Position numbers and translations under genes: made by a program. Below the pieces are notes generated by a model. That model did not search any database, had not been told where the DNA came from, and saw nothing but the letters and a program-made list of their open reading frames with translations. A DNA stretch of 64,000 nucleotides, from NCBI GenBank assembly GCA_026389335.1, contig JAPLIB010000009.1, positions 1 to 64,000 on the forward strand, read 5' to 3'. The DNA comes from Cyanobacteriota bacterium (GTDB taxonomy: Bacteria; Cyanobacteriota; Cyanobacteriia; PCC-6307; Cyanobiaceae). This document shows, piece after piece, positions 51,516 to 61,800 of this stretch. Numbering within the stretch: the stretch's first letter is position 1; each line of letters begins with the position of its first letter.

Positions 51516-51702
51516 CTGCCTCTCCCCTTGACCGCGGCGATCGCGGCCGGCCCGTCGGCGTTCAGCGTCCCTAGCGCTGGCCTGAGGGCCTGGCCTGGCT
51601 GAGGTCCAGCCGCGGGTCCGATGGGACGGGGGCGGCGGGGGGCGCTTTGACGGGATGGGGCACGCCGTGAGGTGATGGGGACGACTTCGCGAAGGACGCC
51701 GC

Positions 51703-51945
51703 TTGAGCCAGATCCCCGACCATTCGCCCCAGTTCGTCAGCATCGAGAACCAGATGCCCCTCGATTTATTCGAGGCCATGGCTGAGTTCATTCGCATCCA
51801 TCCCCAGTGGGATCAGTACCGCCTGATGCAGGCGGCGCTGGCCGGCTTCCTGTTTCAGCAGGGCTGCCAGGACCGCTCCGTTGCCCGCCACTACCTGGAC
51901 GGCCTGTTCCGGCGCGAACCCTCTCCATCCTCGTTTTCGTCCTGA
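51703..51945 (+). CDS. DUF2811 domain protein
   Basis: An 80-residue protein starting at TTG 51703: FVSIENQMPLDLFEAMAEFI, RIHPQWDQYRLMQAALAGFL and FQQGCQDRSVARHYLDGLF. The DUF2811 domain looks like a ribbon-helix-helix-type fold (HPxWDQ.R...AAL.GFL) and is common in cyanobacteria, so a small DNA-binding role is possible but unproven. No ATG is available at the conserved N-terminus. It ends 12 bp before the dehydrogenase gene. Confidence 0.8.
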   Translation: MSQIPDHSPQFVSIENQMPLDLFEAMAEFIRIHPQWDQYRLMQAALAGFLFQQGCQDRSVARHYLDGLFRREPSPSSFSS

Positions 51946-51957
51946 GCCTCGCCGTCG

Positions 51958-52920
51958 ATGGCGTCCCTCTCCCCGCGACCGCAGCTGGTGGTGCTCGATG
52001 GCTACACCAGCAATCCCGGCGATCTCGACTGGGAACCTCTGGAGCGGCTCGGCGAGCTGACGATTCACGCCCGCACCGCCCCCGAGCAGGTGGCTGCCCG
52101 CATCGCCAAGGCCGATGTGGTGCTCACTAACAAGACCCGGCTCGATGCCGCCTCCCTGGCCGCGGCCCCCGGCTTGCGCGGGGTGGCAGTGCTGGCCACC
52201 GGCTTTGATGTGGTGGATGCGCTGGCGGCCCGTCGGCTGGGCCTGCCGGTCTGCAACGTGCCGGAATACGGAACGATGTCCGTCGCCCAGGCCGTCTTCG
52301 CTCTGCTGCTGGAACTAACCAACCACACCGGCGCCCTGGCGGCCTCGGTGCGTCAGGGGCGCTGGTCGGCGGGGCCCGACTTCTGCTATTGGGATCGGCC
52401 CTTGGTGGAGCTGGCCGGCCAGACCCTCGGGGTGGTGGGGATGGGACGCATCGGTACTGCCGTCGCCCGCATCGGCGAGGCCTTCGGCATGCGGGTGCTC
52501 AGCCATCGCCGCCGCCCCGATCCGGCGTCGGTGCACCTCGATCAGCTGTTGCAGGAGAGCGATGTGGTGAGCCTGCACTGTCCGCTCACCCCAGCCACCC
52601 GGGGTCTGATCGATACCGCCCATCTGCGGCGCATGAAGCCCGGTGCCCTGTTGATCAACACCGGCCGCGGCGCCCTGATCAACGAGGTCGACCTGGCGGA
52701 AGCTCTGGCCAGCGGCCAGCTCGGTGGCGCCGGCCTCGATGTGCTCAGCCTCGAACCGCCCCAAGCGGACCATCCGCTGCTGAACGCCCCCAACTGTCTG
52801 ATCACACCCCACGTGGCCTGGGCCACGCGCCAGGCTCGGCAGCGGCTGATTGCCGTCAGTGCCCGCAACGTGGCGGCGATCCTGGCCGGCCGGCCGATCC
52901 ATGTGGTCAACCCTGCCTGA
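51958..52920 (+). CDS. D-2-hydroxyacid dehydrogenase (hydroxypyruvate reductase type)
   Basis: A 320-residue NAD(P)H-dependent enzyme. The N-terminal substrate domain has VVLDGYTSNPGDLDWEPLER and VLATGFDVVDALAARRLGLP. The Rossmann domain has LGVVGMGRIGTAVARIGEAF, the catalytic Arg region LLINTGRGALINEVDLAEAL, Glu in LDVLSLEPPQADHPLL, and His in ITPHVAWATRQARQRL. It probably reduces hydroxypyruvate or glyoxylate in photorespiration (glycerate dehydrogenase-like), near glyA, which serves the same pathway. Confidence 0.9.
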   Translation: MASLSPRPQLVVLDGYTSNPGDLDWEPLERLGELTIHARTAPEQVAARIAKADVVLTNKTRLDAASLAAAPGLRGVAVLATGFDVVDALAARRLGLPVCNVPEYGTMSVAQAVFALLLELTNHTGALAASVRQGRWSAGPDFCYWDRPLVELAGQTLGVVGMGRIGTAVARIGEAFGMRVLSHRRRPDPASVHLDQLLQESDVVSLHCPLTPATRGLIDTAHLRRMKPGALLINTGRGALINEVDLAEALASGQLGGAGLDVLSLEPPQADHPLLNAPNCLITPHVAWATRQARQRLIAVSARNVAAILAGRPIHVVNPA

Positions 52921-53022
52921 GACGGTGTCTGCAGGGGGGATAGCCGATCTCCAGGCTGATCGCCGCCCTGGGGGTTCACTCCCGCCCGGTTTTAGGGTGC
53001 TGCATTCCCTCGCAGAGTCGCG

Positions 53023-54480
53023 GTGAGTTCCGGCACCCTGTACGACAAGGTCTGGGACCTGCACCGGGTTGCCGAGCTGCCCGGTGGTGCCACCCAGCTG
53101 TTCATCGGCCTGCATCTCATCCATGAGGTCACCAGCCCCCAGGCGTTCTCGGCCCTGCGGGATCTGGGCCTGGGCGTGCGCCATCCCGAGCGCACCGTGG
53201 CCACGGTGGATCACATCGTGCCCACCACCTCCCAGGCTCGGCCGTTTGCCGATCCGCTGGCCGAGGAGATGCTCGCCACCCTGGAGCGCAATTGCGCCGA
53301 GCACGGCATCACCCTGCATGGTCTGGGCAGCGGCCGCCAGGGCATCGTGCACGTGATCGCTCCGGAACTCGGGCTCACCCAGCCGGGCATGACCGTGGCC
53401 TGCGGCGATTCGCACACCTCCACCCACGGCGCCTTCGGTGCCATCGCCTTCGGCATCGGCACCAGCCAGGTGCGTGATGTGCTCGCCAGCCAGAGCCTGG
53501 CGATGAACAAGCTCAAGGTGCGTCGCATCCGGGTGGATGGCGTTCTGCAGAGCGGTGTGGCCGCCAAGGATCTGATCCTGCACATCATCCGGATGCTGGG
53601 GGTTAAAGGCGGTGTGGGCTACGCCTATGAATTCGCCGGCGAGGCGATTGAGGCGCTCTCGATGGAGGAGCGCATGACCCTCTGCAACATGGCGATCGAG
53701 GGTGGTGCCCGCTGTGGCTACGTCAACCCCGACGCCACCACCTTCGCCTACCTGCAGGGCCGGCCCCAGGCGCCGGTGGGAGATGCCTGGGCCCGGGCGG
53801 TGGAGTGGTGGCGCTCCCTGGCCAGTGGCCCCGAGGCCGTCTTCGACGATGAGGTGAGCTTCGATGCCAGCCTGATTGCGCCCACCGTCACCTGGGGTAT
53901 CACCCCGGCCCAGGGAATCGGGGTCAACGAGACGGTACCCACCGCCGCGCAGCTGGAGCCCGACGAGCGACCGATCGCCGAGGAGGCCTATCGCTACATG
54001 GACCTGGTGCCGGGCGCCCCGATCGCCGGGACGCCGGTGGATGTCTGCTTCATCGGCAGCTGCACCAACGGCCGCCTCAGCGATCTGCGCGCCGCCGCCG
54101 CCGTGGCCCAGGGTCGTCAGGTGGCGGCGGGGATCAAGGCCTTCGTGGTGCCGGGATCGGAGCAGGTGGCGGCCGCCGCCGAGGCCGAGGGCCTCGATGC
54201 GGTGTTCCGCGCCGCCGGCTTCGAATGGCGCGAACCGGGCTGCTCGATGTGCCTGGCCATGAATCCCGATCGGCTCGAGGGCCGGCAGATCAGCGCCAGC
54301 TCTTCCAATCGCAACTTCAAGGGTCGCCAGGGCTCCGCCAATGGCCGCACCTTGCTGATGAGCCCGGCCATGGTGGCGGCCGCCGCCGTGGCCGGCCATG
54401 TCGTCGATGTCCGCGAGCTGCTGGCCGCACCCGCCGCTGCTGGCGCCAGTCGCCCGGCTGTCGTGGGCACGCCTGGCTGA
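53023..54480 (+). CDS. leuC: 3-isopropylmalate dehydratase large subunit
   Basis: A 485-residue aconitase-type enzyme of leucine synthesis that interconverts 2- and 3-isopropylmalate. Starts at GTG 53023 with [20 protein letters not shown]. Conserved parts are [16 protein letters not shown] (reading [15 protein letters not shown] here), [18 protein letters not shown] with the first cluster Cys, and [15 protein letters not shown] with the other two. Directly followed by leuD after 64 bp. Confidence 0.96.
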   Translation: MSSGTLYDKVWDLHRVAELPGGATQLFIGLHLIHEVTSPQAFSALRDLGLGVRHPERTVATVDHIVPTTSQARPFADPLAEEMLATLERNCAEHGITLHGLGSGRQGIVHVIAPELGLTQPGMTVACGDSHTSTHGAFGAIAFGIGTSQVRDVLASQSLAMNKLKVRRIRVDGVLQSGVAAKDLILHIIRMLGVKGGVGYAYEFAGEAIEALSMEERMTLCNMAIEGGARCGYVNPDATTFAYLQGRPQAPVGDAWARAVEWWRSLASGPEAVFDDEVSFDASLIAPTVTWGITPAQGIGVNETVPTAAQLEPDERPIAEEAYRYMDLVPGAPIAGTPVDVCFIGSCTNGRLSDLRAAAAVAQGRQVAAGIKAFVVPGSEQVAAAAEAEGLDAVFRAAGFEWREPGCSMCLAMNPDRLEGRQISASSSNRNFKGRQGSANGRTLLMSPAMVAAAAVAGHVVDVRELLAAPAAAGASRPAVVGTPG

Positions 54481-54544
54481 TTCGCTGTCCCCTCGAGCTG
54501 GGTGTCAGCCCTGCTCCGCCGCGCCCTTCCCCCTCCCCAATCCG

Positions 54545-55213
54545 ATGCGCTCCGCTTCGAGCCCCGCCGCCAGCCCCGTCCCGTTCCCCATCGGTGCGAT
54601 CCGTCTCTGCCGTGGTCAGGCGGTGGCCGTGGTCGGCGACGACATCGACACCGACCGGATCATCCCGGCCCGCTTCCTCAAGTGCGTCAGTTTTGAAGGG
54701 CTGGCCGTCGGTGCCTTCGCCGATGATCGCGCCGAGCTGGGCGGCGATCATCCCTTTGATCACCCCGAACATCAGAGCGCTTCGATTCTGGTGGTCAATC
54801 GCAACTTCGGCTGTGGCTCCAGTCGCGAACACGCCCCCCAGGCGCTGATGCGCTGGGGAATTCGGGCCGTGATCGGCGAGAGCTATTCCGAGATCTTCTT
54901 CGGCAATTGTCTGGCGATGGGCATCCCCTGCCTCACCGCGGGCCACGACGATGTGCTGGCCCTGCAGCAGGCGATCACGACCGATCGCGCCGCTGAGCTG
55001 GTGCTCGATCTTGAGGCGCTTCAGGTGCGTCTGCTGGGCAGCCCGCCGGCGGAGCGCAGCTGGCCGTGCAGCCTGGCCCAGGGCCCCCATCGCATGTTGG
55101 TGAGTGGCCAGTGGGATGGCACCAGCCTGCTGGTGGCCCACGACGAGGCCCTCCGGCTCACGGCCACCAGGCTTCCCTACCTGAAGGCCTTTGAGGACGG
55201 CTCAATCTCCTGA
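54545..55213 (+). CDS. leuD: 3-isopropylmalate dehydratase small subunit
   Basis: A 222-residue partner of LeuC that carries the substrate-recognition swivelling domain. Starts at ATG 54545; after an Ala/Pro-rich lead of about 20 residues come VVGDDIDTDRIIPARFLKC, ILVVNRNFGCGSSREHAPQA and SYSEIFFGNCLAMGIPCL, the classic LeuD motifs. It is cotranscribed with leuC. Complete. Confidence 0.95.
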   Translation: MRSASSPAASPVPFPIGAIRLCRGQAVAVVGDDIDTDRIIPARFLKCVSFEGLAVGAFADDRAELGGDHPFDHPEHQSASILVVNRNFGCGSSREHAPQALMRWGIRAVIGESYSEIFFGNCLAMGIPCLTAGHDDVLALQQAITTDRAAELVLDLEALQVRLLGSPPAERSWPCSLAQGPHRMLVSGQWDGTSLLVAHDEALRLTATRLPYLKAFEDGSIS

Positions 55214-55272
55214 TCTCCTGATCGGGCCGCGATCGATCGCCAGCGCAGTACCCCCAGCCTGGTGGGCGCCGA

Positions 55273-58200
55273 TCAGAACGGCCGGTTCAGGATCGTCTGG
55301 CTGGGGTTGTAGGTGTAGGGGACGAAGGGGCGGCCGGTGCCCTTGAAGTTGAAGTCGTTGAGCTTGATCCGCAGGCCGCCGAGGCCGTCGTAGGGGCTGT
55401 AGAAGAGGCCGATTTCATAGGCGCGTCGCTGCCAGCGCAGCTCGATGTAGGAGCCGGTGACGTCGCCGTAATTGGTTGAATTGGGATCGACGTTCAGGCC
55501 GATGCCGCCACTGAAGACCAGGGGGCCCACCAGTTGCTGGGTGAGGCCGATGCCGAGGGTGTTGAGGTCCACGGCCCGGTCGAAGCTCAGCGGGCTGATG
55601 CCCTGTTTGAGCGTGCCGCCGCCGGTGATGGTGAGCTGGGTGAAGTCGAGGAAGGGGCGCACGAAGTGGCCCAGGGTGAGCGTGGGCCCCCCCGAAATGC
55701 CGATGGTGTTCTGGTTGGTGCCATCGCCGTAATAGGCCAGCGTGCCCAGCACATTGGCGTTGAGGCTCAAACCGGGCACCACCGGTTGGGCGGTGTTGAG
55801 AAAGGCTTTGTCGATCGTGGGGGCTGCCGGTTTGCCGGTCCAGATGTTGTAGCTGAGGTTGAGGGAGCCGATCGCATTGGCCCGCCAGAGATCGCTGAGA
55901 TTGGTGCTCTGATACGGATTGCTCTGATAGTTGCCGATGCCGGCTCGCCAGTAGTAATTGCTGCTCAGCCGGCCCCAGGTGGGCAGCGTGCTGGTGTCGT
56001 CGAAGGAAAGGCCGTAGGCGGTGTAGACGTCCTGCTCTCCGAGGGTGCCGTTCCAGGTGCGGAAGCGGTAGGCCCCGAATAGTCGAGCGGTGGCATCCCC
56101 CAAGAGGGGCACGCTGATGTTGCGCGCCATTTCAGCCCAGCTACGCGTGCCATCCGGGATGTTCTCCGGATTGAAGGTGGAGAGTTCCACCCGGGCGCTG
56201 CTGTTGAAGCCCAGCAGTTGACCGCTCAGCTTGGCGTCAAGGCCGAACAGGTCGCTGCTGGTGGCCGGTTGATACACCCCGGCGGATTGCACCGGCTGGC
56301 CGGGCAGGGGATACACCTCGGTGCTGCCGTTGATCGCCCGCTGGGCCAGGAACTGGGGTTCCAGGGTCAAGGTGGTGGTGCCCTTGGCGCCGAAAGCGAT
56401 CGGAATCTTGTAGCCCAGGTAATACCCGTCGCGGTCTTCCTGGTCGTAGCTGAACACCAGGCGGTTATCGACCTCTTCCTGCTTTTGGATCGTGGTGCTG
56501 CGGGTCACCGAGATCGGCAGCCGATCCTCCAGCCGCAGGCGATTGCGGGAGGCCTTGATCACGGTGTCGCCATTGGCCTGGAGGGTGGCCACCACGTTCT
56601 CCGAATCCAGCCACGACTGGGCGGGGGTGAAGGGGTCGTTGCTGAAGCCGACGCGATCGCCGCTGAGGGTGGTGGGCGTGATGCGCAGGCGGCGGGCCTG
56701 GAAGCGCCAGCGGCTGATGGTGCCGCGCACCAGCTGCTTGTTGCTGGCGGTGGACAGGCTGCTCAGCTGACTGGGCCGGATCCCGCCGTAGTTGTTGGCG
56801 GTGTCGGTGGACAGGGAGTAGTTGGGGAAGCCCCGGCGGCGCTCGGCCACCAGGCTCTGCTGGAACTGCACGTCCGTGACGCGCTGATCAAGGGTGGCGA
56901 TCGCCGCCTGGCGTTGCCGCTCCTGTTGCCGGGCTGCGGCCCAGACGCCCTGGCGAGTGGTGGGCGGCTGGCTGGCGGCCTGGGGGGCGCTGGCGGTGGT
57001 GCCCGCGCTGGAGACTGGCGCTGCTGCTGTTGGGGCAGGCGGGGTGGATTGGGCCAGGCGCCTGGGGCCCATTGTCACCACCTGCAATTGTTCCGCCAGG
57101 CTCTCCGGCTTCTCCTGGCCGGGCTCCGGTGCTCCCGGGCAACCCTGGGCCGGTGGCAGTTCCAGCGGCGGTACGAGCGGTTTGGCCTGGCCCCAGCGAT
57201 AGCGCAGGCCCAGCAGATAGGCATTGCTGCCTTCACTCACCCCGCTGTACACCCCGTAGGCGCCGGAGCGATGGTGGATGCGGCCGACGGCCGATAATTG
57301 CGGGGTCACCAGCGCTTCAACCTCGAAGGCGAGGTAATTGAGGAAGGTGCTGTAGTTCTGGCGGAACGTCTTTTCGTAGTTGCTGGGTTGGCTGAGCAGG
57401 CTGACGCCTTCCACGAAATAAAGGTTCAGCCAGGGTTGCAGCCACAGCCGCGCGCCGAGGCCCACGGTCGCTTCGGCGAAGGTCTGGGCGGGCGTATCGG
57501 CGTAGGGCACCGCCTGGTTGTAAGGGCCACCGGGCTGCTGGGCAGCCCGGTGGCCGAGCAGCGTGGTGTCCAGCTCCAGGGCGAGTGGGCCGGCATCGAT
57601 CAGGCGGCGCTGCAGACCCAGTCCGGTCAGATATTCCGGCCGTAGCCGGCCTTTGAAGATGAAGGTGTCGCCGAAGTTGGCCGCGAACATCTGGCCCGCC
57701 CAGGCGGTTACGGCCCAGGGGTAGGGGTGCCACTGGGGTGGGGCCGGAATCGTCGGTGGGCAGGCCAGGGGCTCCGCCGGTACCAGCGGCACCGAGGGCA
57801 TGGCGGCCAGGTCGAAGTCGGTCTGGCTGCCGTCGAGATCGAGCACGCCGTAGACGTCTTCCAGTTCTCCCATGCCCTCCAGCAGGCTGTAGCGCAGGCG
57901 GCTGGCCTGCATGTACTGCATGCCCCGTTGCAGGCGCACGCTGCCGTAGGCGTAGAGCGTGCGCGATTCGGTGTCGATCTCAATCCGATCGGCCAGCAGC
58001 CGGGCGCCAGCCAGCCGGGCTGAAACATGGCCGCTGCTGACGAAACGCCGCATCTGGGCGTCGTAGCCCTGGCGATCGGCCTGGAGCTCCAGCTCCAACG
58101 GCACTGCCGCTGGCAGGAGGGGGGAGGGCGGCGTGGCAGGGGGTTTGGTGCTGGCGGTGCCCCCGCCTGACAGCGTTGCCGCCGGCGCCCCAGCGAGGGG

Positions 58201-58521
58201 GGCGGGGACTGGCTTGGTAGGGGATCCGCCTGGCTCCCCAGGGCTGGGCGCCGCGGCGAAGGGATTCAGATCCGCCGGCAACCTGGTGGTGGTGGTGGCG
58301 GCAGGAGGAGGGCTGTTCTGGCCCGCACCGGCAGGGGCCTGGGCGAGCGGACGGGAACCGTCCAGCGGTGGTGGTGGCGCAACCGGATAGGCGGCCGAGG
58401 GCTGGGGCCGCTCGATCAGGTCCTGAGCCGGGGCCGGTTGGGCTGCCAGGAGTAGGGCTCCAGCCAGTCCAAGACCGGCAACGGTCGTGGTCCTGCGGAC
58501 TGTCCGGGCGGGAGGCAGCAC
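55273..58521 (-). CDS. DUF3769 protein, LptD/OstA-like outer membrane protein
   Basis: A 1082-residue protein with a signal peptide (TTTVAGLGLAGALLLAAQPA, APAQ cleavage) after GTG 58521. A Pro/Ala-rich spacer to about residue 140 is followed by an OstA-like segment (DRQGYDAQMRRFVSSGHVS, LLADRIEIDTESRTLYAYGS) and a long C-terminal beta-barrel region ending TYNPSQTILNRPF, with Phe as the last residue as in outer-membrane barrels. DUF3769 is the cyanobacterial counterpart of LptD, which inserts lipopolysaccharide in the outer membrane. It is upstream-flanked by psbI on the same strand. Confidence 0.88.
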   Translation of the reverse strand: MLPPARTVRRTTTVAGLGLAGALLLAAQPAPAQDLIERPQPSAAYPVAPPPPLDGSRPLAQAPAGAGQNSPPPAATTTTRLPADLNPFAAAPSPGEPGGSPTKPVPAPLAGAPAATLSGGGTASTKPPATPPSPLLPAAVPLELELQADRQGYDAQMRRFVSSGHVSARLAGARLLADRIEIDTESRTLYAYGSVRLQRGMQYMQASRLRYSLLEGMGELEDVYGVLDLDGSQTDFDLAAMPSVPLVPAEPLACPPTIPAPPQWHPYPWAVTAWAGQMFAANFGDTFIFKGRLRPEYLTGLGLQRRLIDAGPLALELDTTLLGHRAAQQPGGPYNQAVPYADTPAQTFAEATVGLGARLWLQPWLNLYFVEGVSLLSQPSNYEKTFRQNYSTFLNYLAFEVEALVTPQLSAVGRIHHRSGAYGVYSGVSEGSNAYLLGLRYRWGQAKPLVPPLELPPAQGCPGAPEPGQEKPESLAEQLQVVTMGPRRLAQSTPPAPTAAAPVSSAGTTASAPQAASQPPTTRQGVWAAARQQERQRQAAIATLDQRVTDVQFQQSLVAERRRGFPNYSLSTDTANNYGGIRPSQLSSLSTASNKQLVRGTISRWRFQARRLRITPTTLSGDRVGFSNDPFTPAQSWLDSENVVATLQANGDTVIKASRNRLRLEDRLPISVTRSTTIQKQEEVDNRLVFSYDQEDRDGYYLGYKIPIAFGAKGTTTLTLEPQFLAQRAINGSTEVYPLPGQPVQSAGVYQPATSSDLFGLDAKLSGQLLGFNSSARVELSTFNPENIPDGTRSWAEMARNISVPLLGDATARLFGAYRFRTWNGTLGEQDVYTAYGLSFDDTSTLPTWGRLSSNYYWRAGIGNYQSNPYQSTNLSDLWRANAIGSLNLSYNIWTGKPAAPTIDKAFLNTAQPVVPGLSLNANVLGTLAYYGDGTNQNTIGISGGPTLTLGHFVRPFLDFTQLTITGGGTLKQGISPLSFDRAVDLNTLGIGLTQQLVGPLVFSGGIGLNVDPNSTNYGDVTGSYIELRWQRRAYEIGLFYSPYDGLGGLRIKLNDFNFKGTGRPFVPYTYNPSQTILNRPF

Positions 58522-58648
58522 AGGAAGCCGGGAATCGTGGGTCAGGTCGCCGGCGATCCTGCCACGTGGGTCAACAGGGCAGCGGTCGGCTCAGACCGGT
58601 TGTCGTGATGGGTGTCTTCCGGACCAGCCGGGATCGAGCTGCTGGGTT

Positions 58649-58768
58649 TCAGTCTTCGAGATCCTTGCGGCTCGGGGTGCGGCTGGGATCGCTGGCCAGG
58701 AAGCCGAGCACGAAGATCCCGATAAAGAAGAAAACGACCGAGTAGACCGAGATCTTGAGGGCGAGCAT
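58649..58768 (-). CDS. psbI: photosystem II protein I
   Basis: A 39-residue PSII core subunit with one transmembrane helix: [20 protein letters not shown] then [19 protein letters not shown]. The match to PsbI is residue-by-residue through LKISVY and the GFL-SDPSR motif. It helps D1/CP43 assembly. It is divergent from the GH38 gene, with 75 bp between the starts, and 127 bp upstream of the DUF3769 gene. Confidence 0.95.
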   Translation of the reverse strand: MLALKISVYSVVFFFIGIFVLGFLASDPSRTPSRKDLED

Positions 58769-58843
58769 GGCTGTCCGGCGGGTGACAGGGAGTGACAGGC
58801 GCCGAGTGGGGTCTGGTGGACCCAACGGCAGCCGCGTCATCCT

Positions 58844-61800
58844 ATGGGGCTTGAATGGCCATCCAAGATGGCAGGGGGCCTGGAGCAGCGTCTTCCTGCC
58901 TGGATTGAAACGTTTCAGTCACGTTTGCCCTTGGACCCGACCCTTGATCTCCAGTCCTTCTGGCTCGCGCAGCGAGGGGCAGACGGCCCACGGCCGGCCT
59001 TGGAAGATCCCTGGGGGCGGGCCCATCGGCCCGACTGGGCGGCCCGGGGGCTGATCATCTGGCCCCGGGGCGGGCAGGTGCGGCAGCTGCGGTTGACCCT
59101 GCTCTGCCCGGAGCCCTGGCGTTGTCTCGGGCCTGAACGGGCGGTGGCGCGCCTGTGTCTGCGCTGGTGGGCCGATGCGATGGAGTTGCTGGTCGACGCG
59201 CAGCCTGTGCATGGCGGCGATCTGTTCGATACCGCCTGTCGCTGGCCCCTACCGGAGCGCTGGTGGGCGGGTGAGCCCCTGGAGCTGGAGCTGCGGCTGC
59301 GCAGTCCCTGCCACGACGACGGCGCCCTGATCCACAGCCGGCTGGAACTCGAACCGCTTGATCCGGCTGATCCCGATGGCCTGCTGGCCCCCACCCTGGC
59401 GGCCCTGGGGGCCCTGCGGCGGCAACGGGGCCAGCCTGAGGCCGCCCCCAGCGGCTCGGTGCAGGTGCTCGGTCATGCCCACCTCGATCTCGCCTGGCTC
59501 TGGCCGGTGGCCGACACCTGGCGGGCGGCCGAGCGCACCTTCATCTCCACGCTGGATCTGATGGAGCGCTTCCCGCAGCTCCATTTCGGCCATTCGACTC
59601 CGGCGCTCTACGCCTGGCTGGAGCTGCAGCGGCCAGCCCTGTTCGACCGCATCCGCTCGGCGATGCGGGCCGGTCGCTGGGAGCCGCTGAATGGCCCCTG
59701 GGTCGAGAGCGACTGCGTGCTGCTCGACACCGCCTCCTTGCTGCGGCAGTTCCAGGAGGGGCAGCACTACAGCCAGCGCGCCTTCCCGGAGTGGGACCAC
59801 AACCTGGCCTGGTTGCCTGACAGCTTCGGCTTTGCCGCCGGCCTGCCGGCCGTGGCGGCCGCCACCGGGGTGCGCTGGTTCTGCACCCACAAGCTGGCCT
59901 GGAACGCCACCAACCCCTTCCCCCATCGCCTGTTCCGCTGGCGCAGCCGCTGTGGCAGTGAGGTGCTGGCCCTGATGACGGCGCCGATCGGCACCGATGG
60001 CGATCCGCTGGCGATCGAGAGCTATCGCCTGGATTGGCAGCAGGCCACCGGCATCGGCGACGCCCTCTGGTTGCCGGGGGTCGGCGATCACGGGGGTGGC
60101 CCCACCGCCGAGCTGCTGGAGCAGCTGGCGCTGTGGCAGCTGCAACCGGCCGCCGTACCCCAGCACCACGGCACCCTGCGCGCCTATCTCGAGCGGCTGG
60201 CGCCCCTGGCGCCCCAGTTGCCGGTGTGGCGGGATGAGCTCTACCTGGAGCTGCATCGAGGCTGTGCCACCAGTCGGCCGGATCAGAAGCGCCACAACCG
60301 CACCCTGGAGCGCCTGTTGCGCGAGGCGGAGCTGGCCCGGGCCCTGCTCCTGGCCGTGGGGGCTGCGGTTGACCAGCCGGGGGCGGCGGTCGCTGGTCAG
60401 ATGGCTTCTGCTGGCCAGCCCGAGGCCGCGGTCGGTGCCAAGGGCGAGACGGCGATTGACTGGCGGCCGCTGCTGTTCCAGCAGTTTCACGACATTCTGC
60501 CGGGCACCTCGATTCCAGAGGTGTTCGAGCAGGCTGAGCCCCAATGGCGGGCGGCCCGTCGTCGCAGCCGCGCCCAGCGCGATCGGGATCTGCAGACGCT
60601 GCTGGCCGGAGTGGAGCCCGCTGGAGCGGCCCGGGATGCTGGCCTGGCCCAGCCTGCCGCCCCACCGACAGCCCCAGTCCTGCCAGGTCCGCCACTTCCA
60701 GACCTGCAACTTCCAGGCCTGCCACTGCCAGGCCCGGCAACGCTGGACATGTCACTGCCGGACACGTCGCTGCTGGCGACGGCGCCGCCGCCAACCGGGT
60801 TGTGGCCAGGCTCGCCGGCTGCTCGTTGGTGGACCGACATTCCGCCGGCTAACACCTTGCTCAAGTGTCAGCCGGCTGGCGGCGGGGCGGCCAGCGCTCA
60901 GGCCCGCGACCAGTTCTGGTGGCTGGCCCAGCTGCAGACCCTGCCGGCCACGGTTCGCACCCTGCGGCTGCCTCCCGGCGCCTGGAGCCTGATCCAGCCC
61001 GATGGCCTGGAGGCTCCCTTGCCGGCTCAGGCCGCCGCCGAGGGCGGCGTCTGGATTCAGCTGCCTGTTCCCGCCGGCGTGGCGGTGCTGGCTCTGCGAC
61101 GCCGCCGGGTCAGCGCTGCCTCGGCCCCGGCAGGGGGTCTGGCGGCACTGCCATCGGCTCCCCCGGGGCCTGGGCGGCCGTCATCCGAGCCCCTGCAGCA
61201 GTCGCCACCGGCCAAGCCTTTTGCTGCCGCACGCCAGCCCCTTGCGGCGCCGCCGCCGCCAGCGGCAATGGCAGGAACGCTGCCGTCAGCAGAGCCGCCG
61301 CTGCCGCAGGAGCCGTTGCTCCAACCGCAGGAGCGGCCATCGCTGCAGCCGCTGCCAGCACGGAATCCGCCTACGCCGCCGCAGCCCTCCCAGGCGCCAC
61401 AAATCCTGCGATCACCTTCCCCCTCATCCCCACTGCTGCCAGCACCAGCACCAGCACCACCATCGCTGCTGTCACCTCGGAATCCACCAACGCCAACGCC
61501 CCAGCCCCAGCCAGTATCCGCGTGGTCGCAGCCATCGCCACCCTGGCCAAACCTGCAGCCGCTGCAGCCGGTTCATTGCGTTCCTGCCCCTGAGCTCGGG
61601 CCCGACCACTGGCGCCTCGGCAATGGCCTGATCGAGGCGGTGATCGGGCCGGCGGGCTTGGAGCAGCTGGGCGCGGGTGCTGGGGAGGGTGAATCCCTGC
61701 TGGCGGCCCCCTTGCGCTGGCAGCGCTGGGCTGATCGGGGGGAGTTCTGGGATGCCTGGGATCTCGCCGCCGATCACCGCCAGCATCCCCTGCCCTGGGA

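Noticed and set aside
52315-54399. 694-residue minus-strand frame
   Set aside because: Antisense to the dehydrogenase and leuC, both with complete motifs on the plus strand.
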